64,000 bases of DNA from Lentinus brumalis (GCA_001792895.1 MARA01000044.1:124001-188000), one strand, 5' to 3'; counted from the first letter of the stretch, positions 12,444-24,592 are shown. Numbers and translations: made by a program. Notes: generated from the letters alone by a model not told the origin.

Positions 12444-12644
12444 TCGTATGCACGAAGACGTGGACAATGTGGGTGAAAGCATCCACAGACTGAACTCAGG
12501 AGGTACGTGCCGCGCGCGATTCCTGGTGGCGGTGACGGCGGTATGAACGCGCGCGCGCAGACTCAGACTGATGTCGAACGACTTCAATCCATTTTGCCCT
12601 CCTCTGCGTACCAACTCGCGCGCTCGCTGTGCAGCACTTGAGCT
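12444..12644. promoter_or_regulatory. Divergent promoter, hypothetical / Nudix gene
   Basis: Only 201 bp separate the two start codons, so both genes must be driven from this stretch. It carries alternating CG dinucleotides (CGCGCGCGC near 12550) but no clear TATA box. Confidence 0.5.
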
Positions 12645-13745
12645 ATGTCTCCGTACGAGATACCGGACGAAGCCCTCGCCAAGATCTCGCAGAACAACAG
12701 GATATGCATCGAGCGGCTAAGACAGCACCAAGGGGAGCAGGTCGATCTGTTCGTGTACTTTCACCGTGCTTAAGGCATGCATGAACAAGCTCTATAGGTC
12801 GAGTTACCCCTCTGGGAGGTTGGCCGCAGTGCTCGTGCTCTTGTTTGAAAGAGCGGGAGAACTCCGCGTGCTCCTCACGACTCGCGACAAGTCACTCCGC
12901 GCGCACCCCGGTCAAGTCGCGCTGCCCGGTGGCAAGGTGGATGTTACCGATGCAGACGTGTTTGAGACAGCTGTGAGTTCCCATTGCACTATGCCCAAAC
13001 CTGATGCAGGAGCTGCTTGTTCCAGTATCGTGAGGCACACGAGGAGGTCGGTCTCCCTCGTCATCATCCTCATGTCTACACTGTCTGCACCTTGCGGCCG
13101 TACATCTCCTCGGCCAAGCTCCTGGTCACACCTGTGGTCGCTTTGCTTACGGACAACGCGATCTTGGACCATCTGACCCCTGCCCCTGGCGAGGTCGACC
13201 GCATATTCGACCATCCACTGGAAGCGATCCTCGACCCCAGTCTCGCAAGTAAGGAACGCTTGGCTCCGAAGGGTAGCGAGGATTGGATTTACGAGGAGGA
13301 CTTCTATGTATGTCGAGACAGCTCTCCGAGACCGCAGAGCTCACTTCCTGCAGTGCTTCTCGGATATAGACCTGCCTTGGCTGGCGAACAGCACGTATCG
13401 CATGCACCGATTCCGCTCTAGTGCATTTGCGATCAAAGGCCTCACCTCTGACATCCTTGTGAGTCTTGTTCCGTTACATGCTCTTTATACGTGCGGCGCT
13501 TCAATGTCTCCAACTGTGGCCGCCTCCTATAGATCGCAACGGCCGAGATCGCCTACAACAAGGCGACCACTTACGAACGTTACGCTCCTGGTCAACTGCA
13601 AACGTTCGCTCCAGTCCTGAAGATCCTACTGGGGCAAGTTGCAGTGCAGCACGCTGTGTCAGGCACGTCCACTCCGACGCCGAAGGTGGAGGTTGGCGGT
13701 CCCGTCTGGCCTGCCGCAAGCGGTTGTGAGCGCTCAGAAGCATAG
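12645..13745 (+). CDS. Nudix hydrolase, CoA-pyrophosphatase type
   Basis: It is expected to hydrolyse CoA or acyl-CoA to phosphopantetheine and 3',5'-ADP, like yeast Pcd1 and mammalian NUDT7/8, probably in peroxisomes or mitochondria. The first exon (ATG at 12645) ends at a GTCGAT donor. Exon 2 carries LLTTRDKSLRAHPGQVALPGGK. An intron at about 12974-13022 splits the Nudix box, which rejoins as GGKVD-x(8)-ETAYREAHEEVGL, keeping the metal-binding REAHEE core. Later exons hold TPVVALLTDNAILDHLTPAPGEV and EDFY, where an intron precedes FRSSAFAIKGLTSDIL. The final exon adds an IATAEIAYNKATTYERYAP segment and a low-complexity tail ending at the TAG at 13743-13745. I see no clear C-terminal peroxisomal tripeptide. 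The CoA specificity is inferred from the HPGQVALPGG motif. Confidence 0.85.
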
Positions 13746-14240
13746 ATAGCTCGAGCTCGGAGATGTTGTGACACTGCAGTGCGCACGCCCCATGGCCATG
13801 TTCTTGTATGTATTCCCCAGTCTTCCTTCCACTCGTCTTCGTAGTCCCACAGGCTCCAGGGCTTCAACATAACAAACGGTCACATGACCGCGTCCGTCAA
13901 CGAAGTATATTCACGGTCGACTCCGATGTGCAGGGAGCAGAGAATCTGTGAAGGCTGAGAGAAGAAGATTGCTGTCTGCCTTGAGCCTAAAAGGGGCGTA
14001 TCGATGTCCGTTCGCAAGGACGATGAGGCGGAGTAAGCACCGCGAGTATTGTGGCAAGAGTATGTACGCGGCACTTGAGTACTGCAGTGGTCAAGAGCAG
14101 AACCTCAAGAGCAGGACCACACCTAGGACCAGTCGAATAGCATATAATTACCGACTACATGCATTGTTGAGCTAGAATAACCGGAGAACGAAGTAAATAG
14201 TTCCATGCAGAACATAAAGAGGTACGGACACAATACTGCT
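13746..14240. other. Convergent 3' region, no gene seen
   Basis: About 500 bp lie between the convergent ends of the Nudix and MPDU1 genes. No coding potential stands out; it should contain both 3' UTRs. Confidence 0.5.
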
Positions 14241-15412
14241 TCAATCGACCTTCCGTGCCCACCGCCTAGTGCTGGGCCTGGGGCTCGCACGACCGCCGGG
14301 CGAAGCGGGAGGAACGACAACCTCGACCTGGTGGGTCGGCGGCGCCCAGTGCGCCTTCTTCTCGTCCACGACACCAAGCTGACTCATCTCAGCCTCGTCT
14401 TTCTCGTCCTTGCCCCAGTACAACCACATCTGCGCGCCCAGCACGACATTCAGCACAAGCGCGAGTGCGAAGCCCGCGCTGACAATCGGATCCCCGACCT
14501 CCGTCGCGGTGGTGAACAGCCTCGCGAGGCAGCCACCGACCTGGGAGATGACGGCGAACGCTGAGAGCTGGCCAGTGCTTTGGGCACGCTGGTTCTGGCG
14601 GATTTGAGGGACCTTGGAGAAGAGGGAGAGCGGGAGCGTAGCGAGCTGGAAGAGCGCAATTGTGGAGGAGGGGAGGACGACAAGTGCGACTGCGAATGCG
14701 AGCATAGCCTGCACGGAGAGGACGGCGCGCTGGACAGGAGAGCGCGCCGCGAGTGCTTTGGGCGGGTTGTAGTGTACGATGAGGAGCGTGATCAAGACGT
14801 TTTGGAGTGTGAGGAAGAGGTTCTCGCCGTATGTCGAGAAAGGGAAGTCGTTGCGGTAGGAGTAGGCGAGCGTGATTGCATAGGAGAGTGTCTCGAGGAC
14901 GTACGCCGTCAGGGAAAGACCACGCGCGGATCGTGCGTTGACGACTGTTTTCATCAGACTTCAGTTAGCAAGTGCATGAACGGTGACTTTACAGAGCAAC
15001 TCGAATCGAAACGGTGAGGTGATGATACACAGGAGCCAGTCCGGACAGGCTGTCCAGCTGGCGCACACTATTGCCATGACGTATGTTGCATTTCATGCGG
15101 GTTCAAGCCCGCGGGTAACGCAAATAACATGGGGTTCATCGAGACGAGAAGATAACACGCACTGAGGAGCAACTGGGGCACTTTCATGATTGAGCCACCC
15201 ACAACGATTCCCAGACCCAGACCCTTCGAGATGGAGTACTTGAGACATTCGATGTCGCCGAAGTCGAGATTCTCGACTATAGACGTATAGCATTTCTAGA
15301 GCACGGCAAGTTAGCGAGGCGGCGCGAGGATGACGGAGAGACGCACCTGGCCGACGATGGATACGCCGAGGTCCTTGACAAACCAGGGCAAGTTCTGTGT
15401 AATTGCCGTCAT
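14241..15412 (-). CDS. MPDU1: Mannose-P-dolichol utilization protein, PQ-loop
   Basis: An ER membrane protein (Lec35/MPDU1) needed for use of dolichol-P-mannose and dolichol-P-glucose in N-glycan, GPI-anchor and O-mannose synthesis. The start ATG at 15412 opens MTAITQNLPWFVKDLGVSIV. Exon 2 begins KCYTSIVENLDFGDIECLKY and runs to VGGSIMKVPQLLLS. The large third exon continues MKTVVNARSARGLSLTAYVL, the first PQ-loop. The second PQ-loop is FSKVPQIRQNQRAQSTGQLS. Several TM segments follow each loop, and the C-terminus is a polar, Pro-rich tail. The exon 2/3 join requires the donor GTGTTA near 15155. It shares a 245 bp divergent promoter with eIF3e. Length and motifs fit the family well. Confidence 0.92.
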
Positions 15413-15657
15413 GTTTCCCGAGACACAACGAGTAAGAAAGGAAGGAAACGTTTAACGAGCGACGATGAAGGCGAACCGTCATACACCAGCATACACCTGC
15501 ATACACCCGCCACGCGTGTTCATCCACGTGGCCGCCCGCCCGATATGGCAACATATTTTTCGCGCTGTGGACGGCGAGCACGATCTCTCCGACGACGAGC
15601 TCGCTGCCTTGGACGACGACTATACCTCTGGTCCTCATCTCTACGCGTTCGTTCAAA
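15413..15657. promoter_or_regulatory. Divergent promoter, MPDU1 / eIF3e
   Basis: The 245 bp between the two ATGs must serve both genes. Both sides are housekeeping genes. No TATA box is evident. Confidence 0.5.
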
Positions 15658-17183
15658 ATGGCCGAGTACGACCTCACGAAGACCATCATCCCCCACTGCG
15701 ACCGGCACCTCGTCTTCCCGCTACTCGCACACCTCGCAGAGAGCGAGCTCTTCCCGGTCGAGCAGGTCCAGGCTGCCCAGTATGAGCTCGCGAAGGAGAC
15801 GAATATGGTGGACTACTCTGTGAGCTTGTTTGAGCAGCTCCATCCGGATGAGGAGGTCCCGCCAGGTACGTGCTATGGTGGTTCTCGCGTCTCGTTCTCT
15901 AACCCCAGATCAGAATTCGCGGCGAAGCGTGAAAACGCCGTCTCGACAAACGAGAGGCTTCAGCAGGAGGCGCAGGCGGTGCTCGACGTTATCGAGAAAC
16001 CCGAAGTTGCCCAGGCCCTGCGCCAGGACAAGAACCAAAACTTGCAGTTCCTAAAAGATCACTACAATGTGAGTCCTTCCAATCATCTCCTCGTATCCTC
16101 GTTCCAACACTCCTCCAAGGTCACCCTCGACCAAATCACTGCGCTCTACAACTTCGGCAAGTTCCAGTACTCGTACGGAAACTACAGCGGCGCCGCCGAC
16201 TACCTCTACCACTTCCGCGTGCTCTCCACCGATCCCGACCTCACCATCTCCGCACACTGGGGTAAGCTCGCCTGCGACATCCTCACCGGAAAGTGGGACG
16301 TTGCCCTTGAGGAGCTCAACTCGCTGCGCGAAGCCATCGACGCACGGGCTCCGTCTATGCCGCAGTTCGGAGCCGCTTCCTCCTCCACCGCCGACCCCGC
16401 CCTTGCGCAACTTCACTCTCGCACATGGCTCCTCCACTGGTCCCTCTTCGTCTACTTCAACCACCCGCAGGGCCGCACGCTCCTCCTCGAGACCTTCCTC
16501 TCCCCCACGTACCTCAACACCATCCAGACGTCCTCCCCCTGGATCCTCCGCTACCTCGCCGCCGCGGCCGTGCTTTCGCGCAAGTCCGCGTCCGGCGCGC
16601 TGTCCTCGCGCGTGCGCCATTCGATCCGCGAGATCGTGAAGGTCATCCAGATGGAGGAGTACCAGTACCAGGACCCGGTGACGCAGTTCCTCAAGGAGCT
16701 GTACGTCGAGTTCGACTTCGAGGCTGCGCAGAAGGAGCTCGGGAAGGCGGAGACGATCGTCGCGAACGACTTCTTCCTGGGGGAGTTCCGCGAGGAGTTC
16801 ATGGACAACGCGCGGTACCTCATCAGCGAGGCCTACTGCAGGATACACCAGCGCATCGACATCGCCGACCTCTCGGAGCGGCTGAACCTCTCGCGCGACG
16901 AGGGCGAGAAGTGGATCGTGAACCTCATCCGCGAGACGCGCATGGGCGCGGACGCGAAGATCGACCTCGAGAAGGTGGGTCCCTCTCACGATCTCCATGT
17001 CGCCCGCACTCACGCTTGCTTGCGTAGAACGTCATCGAGATTCACCGTCCCCCACTTCCCATCTACCAGACAGTCATCGAGAAGACGCGTGGTCTCGCGT
17101 TCCGGACCCAGGCCCTTGGCGCGGCGATGTCGAGGACGCAGGGTGCGCCCGAAGCTGCGCCAGCCGTGGTCGAGGCGCAGTGA
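15658..17183 (+). CDS. INT6: Translation initiation factor eIF3 subunit e
   Basis: A PCI-domain subunit of the eIF3 complex on the 40S ribosome. The ATG at 15658 gives the diagnostic N-terminus MAEYDLTKTIIPHCDRHLVF. Intron 1 ends at the second AG (about 15912), restoring PPEFAAKRENAVSTNERLQ. Intron 2 (about 16069-16120) rejoins DHYN to VTLDQITALYNFGKFQYSYG. The PCI region covers roughly residues 210-400, with EEFMDNARYLISEAYCRIHQ and the winged-helix part RIDIADLSERLNLSRDEGEK. A last intron near 16976-17026 precedes NVIEIHRPPLPIYQTVIEKT. Its stop is the TGA at 17181-17183. Length is near 450 residues, normal for the family. Nothing is unusual in it. Confidence 0.95.
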
Positions 17184-18058
17184 GGCAGATCATTGTGGTG
17201 TATGGGCATTGGGTACGTTGTGGTCATGCACTGATGTAGCCATTTCTTGTACTGTAGATTGTAGCGCTCTATTTGCTCCTTCCATTTGCAACATCGGTGC
17301 TTGAGCTCGGGTACATACTTAGGCCGCCCACCGCGACTTCCTTGGAGTCTACTCGACCGCCTTCGCTACTCACCGGTGGCGGCTGTGTAGGTTGTCTCTA
17401 GTATCTGAGCAACACTAGTAGTGACGGTCCTCAACTTCAACATCTTCCTCCGCGTCCACCGTACCTCAGCGTGTACGTACTGTCCTCCTCCTTCGATCGT
17501 TAGACGGCACACTTTAGCCGGATGATATACTCACATGAAAGTGAATGCCTTCAAGCTTCGTCACTGCAATCCCAGTGCCTCTCGCGCTGACCACTGAATC
17601 GGTCTCGCCACACGTCGAAGTTCGAACACTATGCTGCGGGCTCCGACTGTATGGAAGAACTCAAGCACGCGTACACGCAAGAGGCTTATGACCCCTGGTC
17701 CGACACGATGATACAACGATGATCAATTTGTGATAGTAGACGAGAATCGGCGGTCGGTCGCCGAGCCAGGCTGGACGAGCCAATTTCAAGTATGATGCTG
17801 ACCAGCCGGATTGTCCTTCCCTCGTCGCAGGAAGCCGTCCCAAGCCGTCTGCGCAGTCATGCGCAGTCGCAAGAGTTGAAAAGGACGACTGCGGCATTCA
17901 GTCGAGGTAGCCGCTGCAGGTCGAGCTTTGCTTGGGTATCGTCAGGTGAGGCAATTCTGTCCCTTTCAATGATGTTTGTAGGTCTGATCGCCCGCTCTGT
18001 CATCGAGCACAACAGTACAAATATCAAGCTTGATCGTTCACGAAGCTCGCGAACGGAC
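17184..18058. other. Intergenic region with carboxypeptidase-flank repeats
   Basis: No gene is supported. The segment 17395-17460 resembles the sequence just 3' of the carboxypeptidase gene (20875-21003): both have TATCTGAGC and a near-identical block with CCTCAA(C/T)TTCAAC and TTCCTCCGCG. The segment 17820-18030 is the part that resembles the relic at 1785-1980. Together these hint at old local duplications around this gene. Confidence 0.35.
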
Positions 18059-20860
18059 ATGCTGGGGATCCCGACAGCTCTGTTGGCCGTATTCGCGGCT
18101 GCAGTGGCAGCTCAGTCTGGGAGCTGGCCACACGAATATCCCGGTATACCCTCGACGCCGTTCGGACCCGACTGGCAAGAATGTAAGTAAGACCCGCGCA
18201 TGTTCTCACTTGAGGAGGTCCATCACTGACCCCTCTTGGACAGACTTTCTTGTGAACGAATCTCTGCCGAACGTCACCTGGCCGGTGTCTCGACAGTTTG
18301 CTGGCAACATTCCTGTAGATAGACCAGGACATCCCAACAACACTCTGTTCTTCTGGGGCGTGGAGCATCGAAACGGTTCGTTGACGGGGAACACGAATGA
18401 CACCGAGCCCTGGGGTATCTGGTTGAATGGAGGGTGGGTTCTGCGCCCCACACTTGTTGTGTATCCCGAAAATATTCGCTGAGAGTTGCTTTCCAGACCC
18501 GGATCTTCTAGCCTCCTCGGGTTTGGTTTCGAGGTGAGTATGGCTACTGTATGTGTTTCGATAGATGTCCCTCAGGACTGACCGTTTTGCTGTATACACC
18601 AGAATGGTCCCATACGGTTGTCTCCCCGAGGCGAGAAGGTCACGCCAAACAACTACACGTGGGCCAACTTGGTCGACTACTTCTGGATTGACCAGCCAGT
18701 GTATGTGGTGCACGATACCACTGCGTTGCTGTTCCGTGTCTCACGACCGAAGATAGAGGCGTAGGCTGGTCGACGGCAGATATGGACGGAAACGGTATGC
18801 TGCTCTCTACATATGCTGTCCCCCAAGGTATTGATCCGTTCCGTAAAGTCCATGACGAGGACGAAGTGGGGAGAGACTTCGTGCGTCTGTTTATCCTCTA
18901 TCTCGAGTGCGCCCTGATGAGATGTTCGCAGATGGGGTTCCTCGGGAATCTGGTGAACGTCTTCCCAAGCCTGAAGACTCGGCCTTTGTACCTCACGGGA
19001 GAGAGCTACGCAGGAACGTACATCGTGAGTCCGCAACGCTGGTCGCTGCTTCATATCCTCATACGCTTGTACGCAGCCGTACATCATGAAGACATACTTC
19101 GGTATGGAATATCCTCCCGTCAACATAGCCGCATTCGCGATTGGCAATGGGGTCCTCGGTTCTGAAGCAGTCTACTTCAACCTCCCTAGTGTACGTCACA
19201 CTCTGGCTGGTGTTCGTAGCGACACTGAGTCAAGCCGGACAGATTACCATCTTGGAGACCTATCCACAGTTGATAGGTTACAACTCCGACGTGTTCGAAT
19301 ACCTCCGCGAACAGTGAGCGCACTCAGCAACGGCGCTGCCCTGTCATGTTGACGAACGCGTTACCCTAGGGAGCATCTCTGCGGCTACGACCTCAATCTC
19401 ACCTATCCCCAGGTTGGTGGGACATTCCCCAGCTTGAGCATAGGTCCCCACCTGGCGGTTCCTTGAAGACGCGCAAGGATACGCTGAAGAGACGTCACTC
19501 GGTTGGACGCCTTATTCGCACTGTGGCTGAGTCGCTCGATGAGCGGACGGCTCCAAGTTCCTCCATACGCAAGCGGGAGTTCGTCCCACCGACCTCCAAC
19601 GGAACCATTAACCCGATTTACGGATGTGATCTGTTCGACGAGGCCTTACATTACGCTCTCGACAATGTTCAACCGTGGAGTGAGTATCTGTCGTAAGAGG
19701 CATCCAGGATGGCTGGCTGAATGTATCCCACAGCGGATCCTGCGACGCACTTCACGGTAAGACGCGGACAAACCTTCCTCACGCGAGTGCTGACGCGTTT
19801 CTTGACAGTACTATGACATAGCCGATGGTCTTGCGGCCGAAGCCCAGCTTTCTGGAGACGAATTTTTCAACGGTCGGTGGAAGCTTCGCAGAGTCCCATG
19901 CCTACATTGACCTCGCGATCCAGATCCGCGCGTCCGCGCGGCGGTCCATGCCCCAACGAGCAAGGAATGGAGTGAAAGCTCTGGCTACGTGTTCACGGGC
20001 AGCGAGGATGGCAGCGACCCGAGTTAGGATCACAATCATCGTTCTTCATGATTGAGACTCATTGTTGGGACTTGCACCATAGGTCCTGAGTAAGTTGTGG
20101 ATTGCCAGACATCACGTAAGGGAGTCGCCAGCTGAATTGAGACAGGCCAATGGTGTTCTTGACAGAACTAGCTGCAAACGCGTCAGACCACGGCGTTCGC
20201 GTTGTCATCTACTCTGGCAATAACGATGCACTGGTCTCACATCGTGGCTCAGAAGGTGAGTTGAGCGCTATCGCTCGTCATTACACCCTATCGCTAACAC
20301 TCTGTAGTCGTCATCCAGGTAAGAGTCCTCGGCAAGGCGTTGCGTCGACTGATGCATAATTGCGTCTGGTCAGAACACAACGTTCGGGGGCATCCAAGGC
20401 TTCACAAGGAAGCCGTCTACGCCATGGTACGACGATGATGGCAACTTGGCCGGCATCGTGCGTCAAGAGCGCAATTGGACATACGTCCTAGTGAAGGACG
20501 CAGGCCACCTCGTCCCATACAATTCCCCGGAACGAGTAAGCAACATCACTCATCACAACTTGTAAGCGTCGCAATGCTGAGCGTGCTGCGCAGGGCTTCG
20601 TCCTCTTCAGGGACTTCATACTGGGAACCAGCGACACGGGCCTTGTGGTCACCTCTGAGAACGGCACCGCCTCAGTTGTGGGTGGAGAAGACCCTGCATT
20701 GGCTGGGAATGCGCTGCTGGGGCAGCCTGGCATCTACATTGGTACGGGGGTTGGCGAGGACATGACAACCACCGGCACGTTCACGTTCCCGGCTGCGACG
20801 GTGGCGGCATGGGAGAGTTTTATCGCTACGGCGACAGCTACCGCATCCTCTGGCCCGTAG
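18059..20860 (+). CDS. Secreted serine carboxypeptidase, family S10
   Basis: It should remove C-terminal residues from peptides in the vacuole or outside the cell. The ATG at 18059 begins a signal peptide (MLGIPTALLAVFAAAVAAQS). About a dozen small exons follow: DWQEYFLVNESLPNVTW, then WLNGG joined to PGSSSLLGFG (oxyanion motif), LVDYFWIDQPV, DEDEVGRDF, and LYLTGESYAGTYI with the catalytic Ser. The Asp lies in VVIYSGNNDALVSH and the His in LVKDAGHLVPYNSP. Many N-glycosylation sequons are present. The C-terminus is a Thr/Ala/Ser-rich tail ending at the TAG at 20858-20860. Near 19438 the reading frame between NLTYPQ and LKTRKDTLKRRHS is unclear: either a very short intron or a lost base. A relic of a second copy sits at 1.8-2.1 kb. 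Confidence 0.85.
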
Positions 20861-20966
20861 AAATGATGGCCTGCTTATCTGAGCGAGAGGGGCCTACTGA
20901 GTAGAGAGTTGCATCAATGGCTCCGCGAGAAACTTCAACGGTTCGCATCGTATCCGACAAATCCAC

Positions 20967-21906
20967 TTACCTGTCCTCAATTTCAACCCCTTCCTCCGCG
21001 GCTCCGGTTCCGAGGCGCAGCCCCGCGAGGACCAGGAGCAGCGCCCGCCCGAGAACCAGGAGCAGACCTGCGAGAACGAGCAGACTCGCGAGAGCCTCGG
21101 TCGTCAGCTGCACCAATTCCGCTCGTGAATTCTTGTACATGGTCAACAAGCCATCCATTTTGTGCAGCGCTTCAAATACCGCACATGCAATCTCGTGTCT
21201 CCCATCGCGCACAGACAGATCTCTCGTCCCTGAACTCTATCCCATGTGAGACCTGCGAGTGGAGTAACCGGTCATATCGATGGCAATATTGCGACAATTA
21301 TAAAGTATCGAGCCAAAAGGATGATGTCTTGCGGTTCTCGATGACAATTCCGAGCGACTTGCAATCACTGCTGGCCGCTCGCACTCATTTGAGTGTTTTG
21401 ATGATGGTCGAATTTGCCGCTCTGGGCTCGGTGGGTTAGAGTCGTGGATAACGAGGCCCAGGATCCGGAAATTTTCAGTCGACTTGTCCTTGTCCTTGTT
21501 GTCGTCGTCGGAAGGGTGGGGAAATCCGCAGGGCGTTTGTGACACGCCGCAATCTTGAACTGGGTGTATGCAATGAGCGGACATACCAGATACTGGGACA
21601 AACTTTTCAAGTACGTCCATCAGAGACGGCGGAACTTGGTGCGGTGGGACGTGTGTCTGCTGAGCCTGAGTCTGCCGCACGTTTGACGGGTCCTTGGACG
21701 ATGATATTGGACCGGATACCCTGCACAAGAAAGAAGATGGCTCTCGTCAGCTGACCGGGATAGACATGCGAGTGCGGGTGCCAGTGAGTACGAGCGTCAT
21801 CCTGCGCACTCACGGTCAGGCCTTCCTCGACGTTATCTGACACAGTGCTGTCTGGGATCAGCCCGTTACTGAGATGCAGGCTGCCCACTTGGGGTACAGT
21901 CAACAT
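20967..21906 (-). other. Possible leftward exons with a hydrophobic C-terminus
   Basis: Open segments on the minus strand at 20967-21212 (ending ALASLLVLAGLLLVLGRALL, then EEGVEIEDR), 21240-21480 and 21607-21906 could be exons of a small membrane protein. I could not join them convincingly and recognise no domain. The high Leu content of the last segment may only reflect GC-rich repeats (GAGGACCAGGAGCAG words on the plus strand). Confidence 0.2.
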
Positions 21907-21938
21907 TTGTCTCTGACACTAATACGATAAGAAGACAC

Positions 21939-23370
21939 CTACCGCGAGTGGCACGGTCGACTTGAATGCGTGGTCGCAAGGCCGCTAGTGCTGACCTCAA
22001 GTTCTCCCGGTACGGAATGCCCGTATCCTGTCGCGCGTGATATTAGGACTGCACCAATTTTTGGACAGAAAGCATTAACACCAGCCTTGAAGATCTCTAC
22101 GATATCCAGACTAGACGCGATCGCAATGTCTGCATCTGGTTGTTCCTGAGAATAAGTAGCCGAGCCTTCAGCGCACGCGTTCTAGAACAGTATGGAGTGG
22201 CGTACCTCTAGTATGTACTCAAGGAGTATGTTCACAGGCTGTAGCAAACAGTGAGCATCCAATGCGAGCTCGTTGACGAACACTGTGGGATGGCTCACCT
22301 CCTTGACCAATTGACCACTCTGGACCACATCCTGGCGTTCAGATGGTTGCGTGTGGCCCTTGGGCTGAGGCACGAATATTGACCGCGCAACCCCGCGCAA
22401 GCGCAATCGTATCTTGTGCCATAACCTCTTCACAGCTGGACGCGCTGGGCGCCGCTTGAGCTTGGCATAGTGCGCAAAGAGACACTGGTTGTTGCTCATC
22501 GGCGAGGTCGCACAGATAGGGCCGTGATGGACGGTGGGAGTCTCGTAATGGGCACATGTAACGTCGCGACGACGGTTCGATAACAGGTTTGGGAGGATGG
22601 AGTGAAGATAACCTCCTCGCGCGACATTAGACTCACGCACGTAAGATCCGATGAGCCAGCGAGTGGTCGTGACGGTGCCCAAGACGAAGTACAGATCTTC
22701 GTCCCGGAGAAGGAGATAGTACTTCGATGTGGCCATCCTCATCCACCCAGCGTGGTACTTAAGCATATATGATTGGACTCGAGCGAAAAGCTGCGGGTGG
22801 ATAGAGACAGAGGTGGGGGTGTCCACGGTCTCGAGGAAGGCACCGGAGCTGGCCTGCGAATGGAGCTCAATGCTGCCTCCGGTAGTGGCCGCGAAGATAG
22901 GGGCTCCGTCAGTACTTCTGTTGGATGAACATCAGCATGGACGTCGCGCTATGCACGCATAGAGTAGATACTCACGCCTCTCCCCCAGTCGTCTTGACCA
23001 CGACGTTACTGGATGTCAAGCCCTGCAAGTCTTCCACAAACGTGGGAGCAGAAAGAAGTCGTCGCTCAGTAGTACCAGCAAACTCTTGTAACGCCTGAAA
23101 GTCGTCCGGGACTCCTCTCGGCTGCCAAGCTTGGTCGTCACCGAGCTTCATTGCATTGAACAGTATATCGAACCGTCCGCGGGATACTGGGTAGAGCACC
23201 GATCCGGCAATGATCTCGAGAGGAGGTGAAGCAGAAATCTCTTCGGTCGTAACTGCTGGGGGCGGGGACGGTTTGGATATTTGGGCCTCCAACGGGGATG
23301 GATCCCAGAGAGGAAGACCGTATCCGAGAACCTCCATGTGCTCTCGATAGATATCCCAGGGTAATTTCAT
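21939..23370 (-). CDS. Agaricomycete-specific hypothetical protein
   Basis: Two or three exons run from the ATG at 23370 (MKLPWDIYREHMEVLGYGLP, then LWDPSP) to a TAG at 21939-21941. The first exon has IIAGSVLYPVSRGRFDILFN and VPDDFQALQEF. The intron at about 22913-22976 rejoins GGEA to STDGAPIFAATTGGSIEL, followed by VQSYMLKYHAGWMRMATSKY, DLYFVLGTVTTTRWLIGS and QCLFAHYAKLKRRPARPAVK. A later exon gives EQPDADIAIASSLDIVEIFK. These features match a family I recall as widespread and multicopy in Agaricomycetes, with N-terminal G(Y/H)GYPLW, a central W(V/M)xxA helix and a C-terminal LLDYILE...A(I/V)ASD segment. Its function is not established. The C-terminal end after EIFK is uncertain and may include one more small intron. 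Confidence 0.7.
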
Positions 23371-23439
23371 GACGAAGGGTTGAATGATAGTTGTTTGTTG
23401 ATGTTGGACGTTGGACGTTGACTGCAAGCTACAACATAC

Positions 23440-24360
23440 AGCCACTCCTCTTTCGGCGACGGTGTGATTTCCCACGGTCACTAAGCTGTATACGAAGTAA
23501 GTAGTCCGCAAAGTTCTTGAAGGGGATGCCTCCACTGCAAACGGCGGTCCTACGCAGCAAGTGTAATGTCAGACAAGCCGCCCTGGTCGAGCAAGACAGA
23601 TGCATACCAGTCAACGATATAAGTATGTCATGTAGTTCTTGACGATGTCGACGTTCGTCGGCCAGGAACCGTTAAACGCGTCGAGTGCGCTGCGAAGTTC
23701 ACGGGTCAGTAGTGAGAGGAACGAACCCAATCAGAAGAGACAGACGCACTGGTAGAAACTGTCAATGACGTTCCCCTCTTGCCGTCCGTGGATATCTGCT
23801 TCAAGATCTATGCTATAGGAAATCCGATGTAAGTCAGCGAACGCGTAACTCCAGATACTGAAGGCAACAGCGACACACTGAGGTCGAGACACGGAGATCC
23901 TCGGAGTGAGGCGGCTCGCGGCCTTGTCGCCAACGACCGCGCGAAGGAAGAGCTACACATTGCGGCGCTGGAGAAGGCTGTCGTCCACGGGCCCGAAGAA
24001 ATTAGGCGGGCAGGTGGACCCAAACAGACAGGCATCATGTGACGAAGAAGTCTCCGTACTCCTTGTTTGTGATCTGCTTCTCGCAAGTCGCGTGGAGGGC
24101 GTAACACCAGTCGACCGACTCGCGTACGCACCCCGTCGGTGACTCGGTGCACATGTGCTGAGTCTGTGAATGTGAGCACTTACTAGTGTTGAGGACATGC
24201 CAAGTCGACCTCGGAGGCAGTTGACGACGATTGCGGCTTGACATCTCCGAGCGTAATACCATCACGAGTTGAGTACATACCTTGGATCGCCGTCGCGTCA
24301 GCAAGTGCGGCGAGTGAGCTGCCTACATTGACAATGACATGGCACAAATTGAATGGCCCT
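23440..24360 (-). pseudogene. Probable multi-exon gene with an in-frame stop
   Basis: Minus-strand exon-like pieces with good splice sites read, in order: HVIVNVGSSLAALADATAIQ; then MCTESPTGCVRESVDWCYAL and HATCEKQITNKEYGDFF; then DACLFGSTCPPNFFGPVDDS and LLQRRN; then LFLRAVVGDKAASRLTPRIS to NVIDSFYQ; then ALDAFNGSWPTNVDIVKNYM. Between RRNV and LFLRAV one frame stays open except for a single TAG (about 23953-23955). Either this is a pseudogene or the true splicing differs. Cys-rich spacing suggests a secreted protein. I do not recognise the family. It lies head-on to nothing obvious, just upstream of the hypothetical at 21.9-23.4 kb, and the two might even be one locus. Confidence 0.3.
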
Positions 24361-24592
24361 CGCGATGTTTGCGTGCCAGACGAGGGCGTACAGACCGTCC
24401 ATGCGGAATTAAAGCATCAGTGGCCCGAGAAACTTTGACGGTGAAATAGACGTCGACGCAAGAGCTTGCGAGACTTGCGAGGTTAAGTGAGTAAGTATAC
24501 GGAAGCGCCCGCGACGCGCTTCGTGGGAATATCAGCCACAACCCCGTTGTTGACGTCTGTTTGCAACAAGCAACTTGTTCCAGTAAACCACC

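Noticed and set aside
15085..15120. tRNA-like B-box (GGTTCAAGCCC)
   Set aside because: The T-arm stem does not pair properly, and there is no A-box or acceptor stem. It falls in an MPDU1 intron.
16051..17013. 320-codon minus-strand open frame
   Set aside because: It is a shadow of the eIF3e exon on the plus strand. Its product is Val/Glu/Leu/Arg repeats with no domain.
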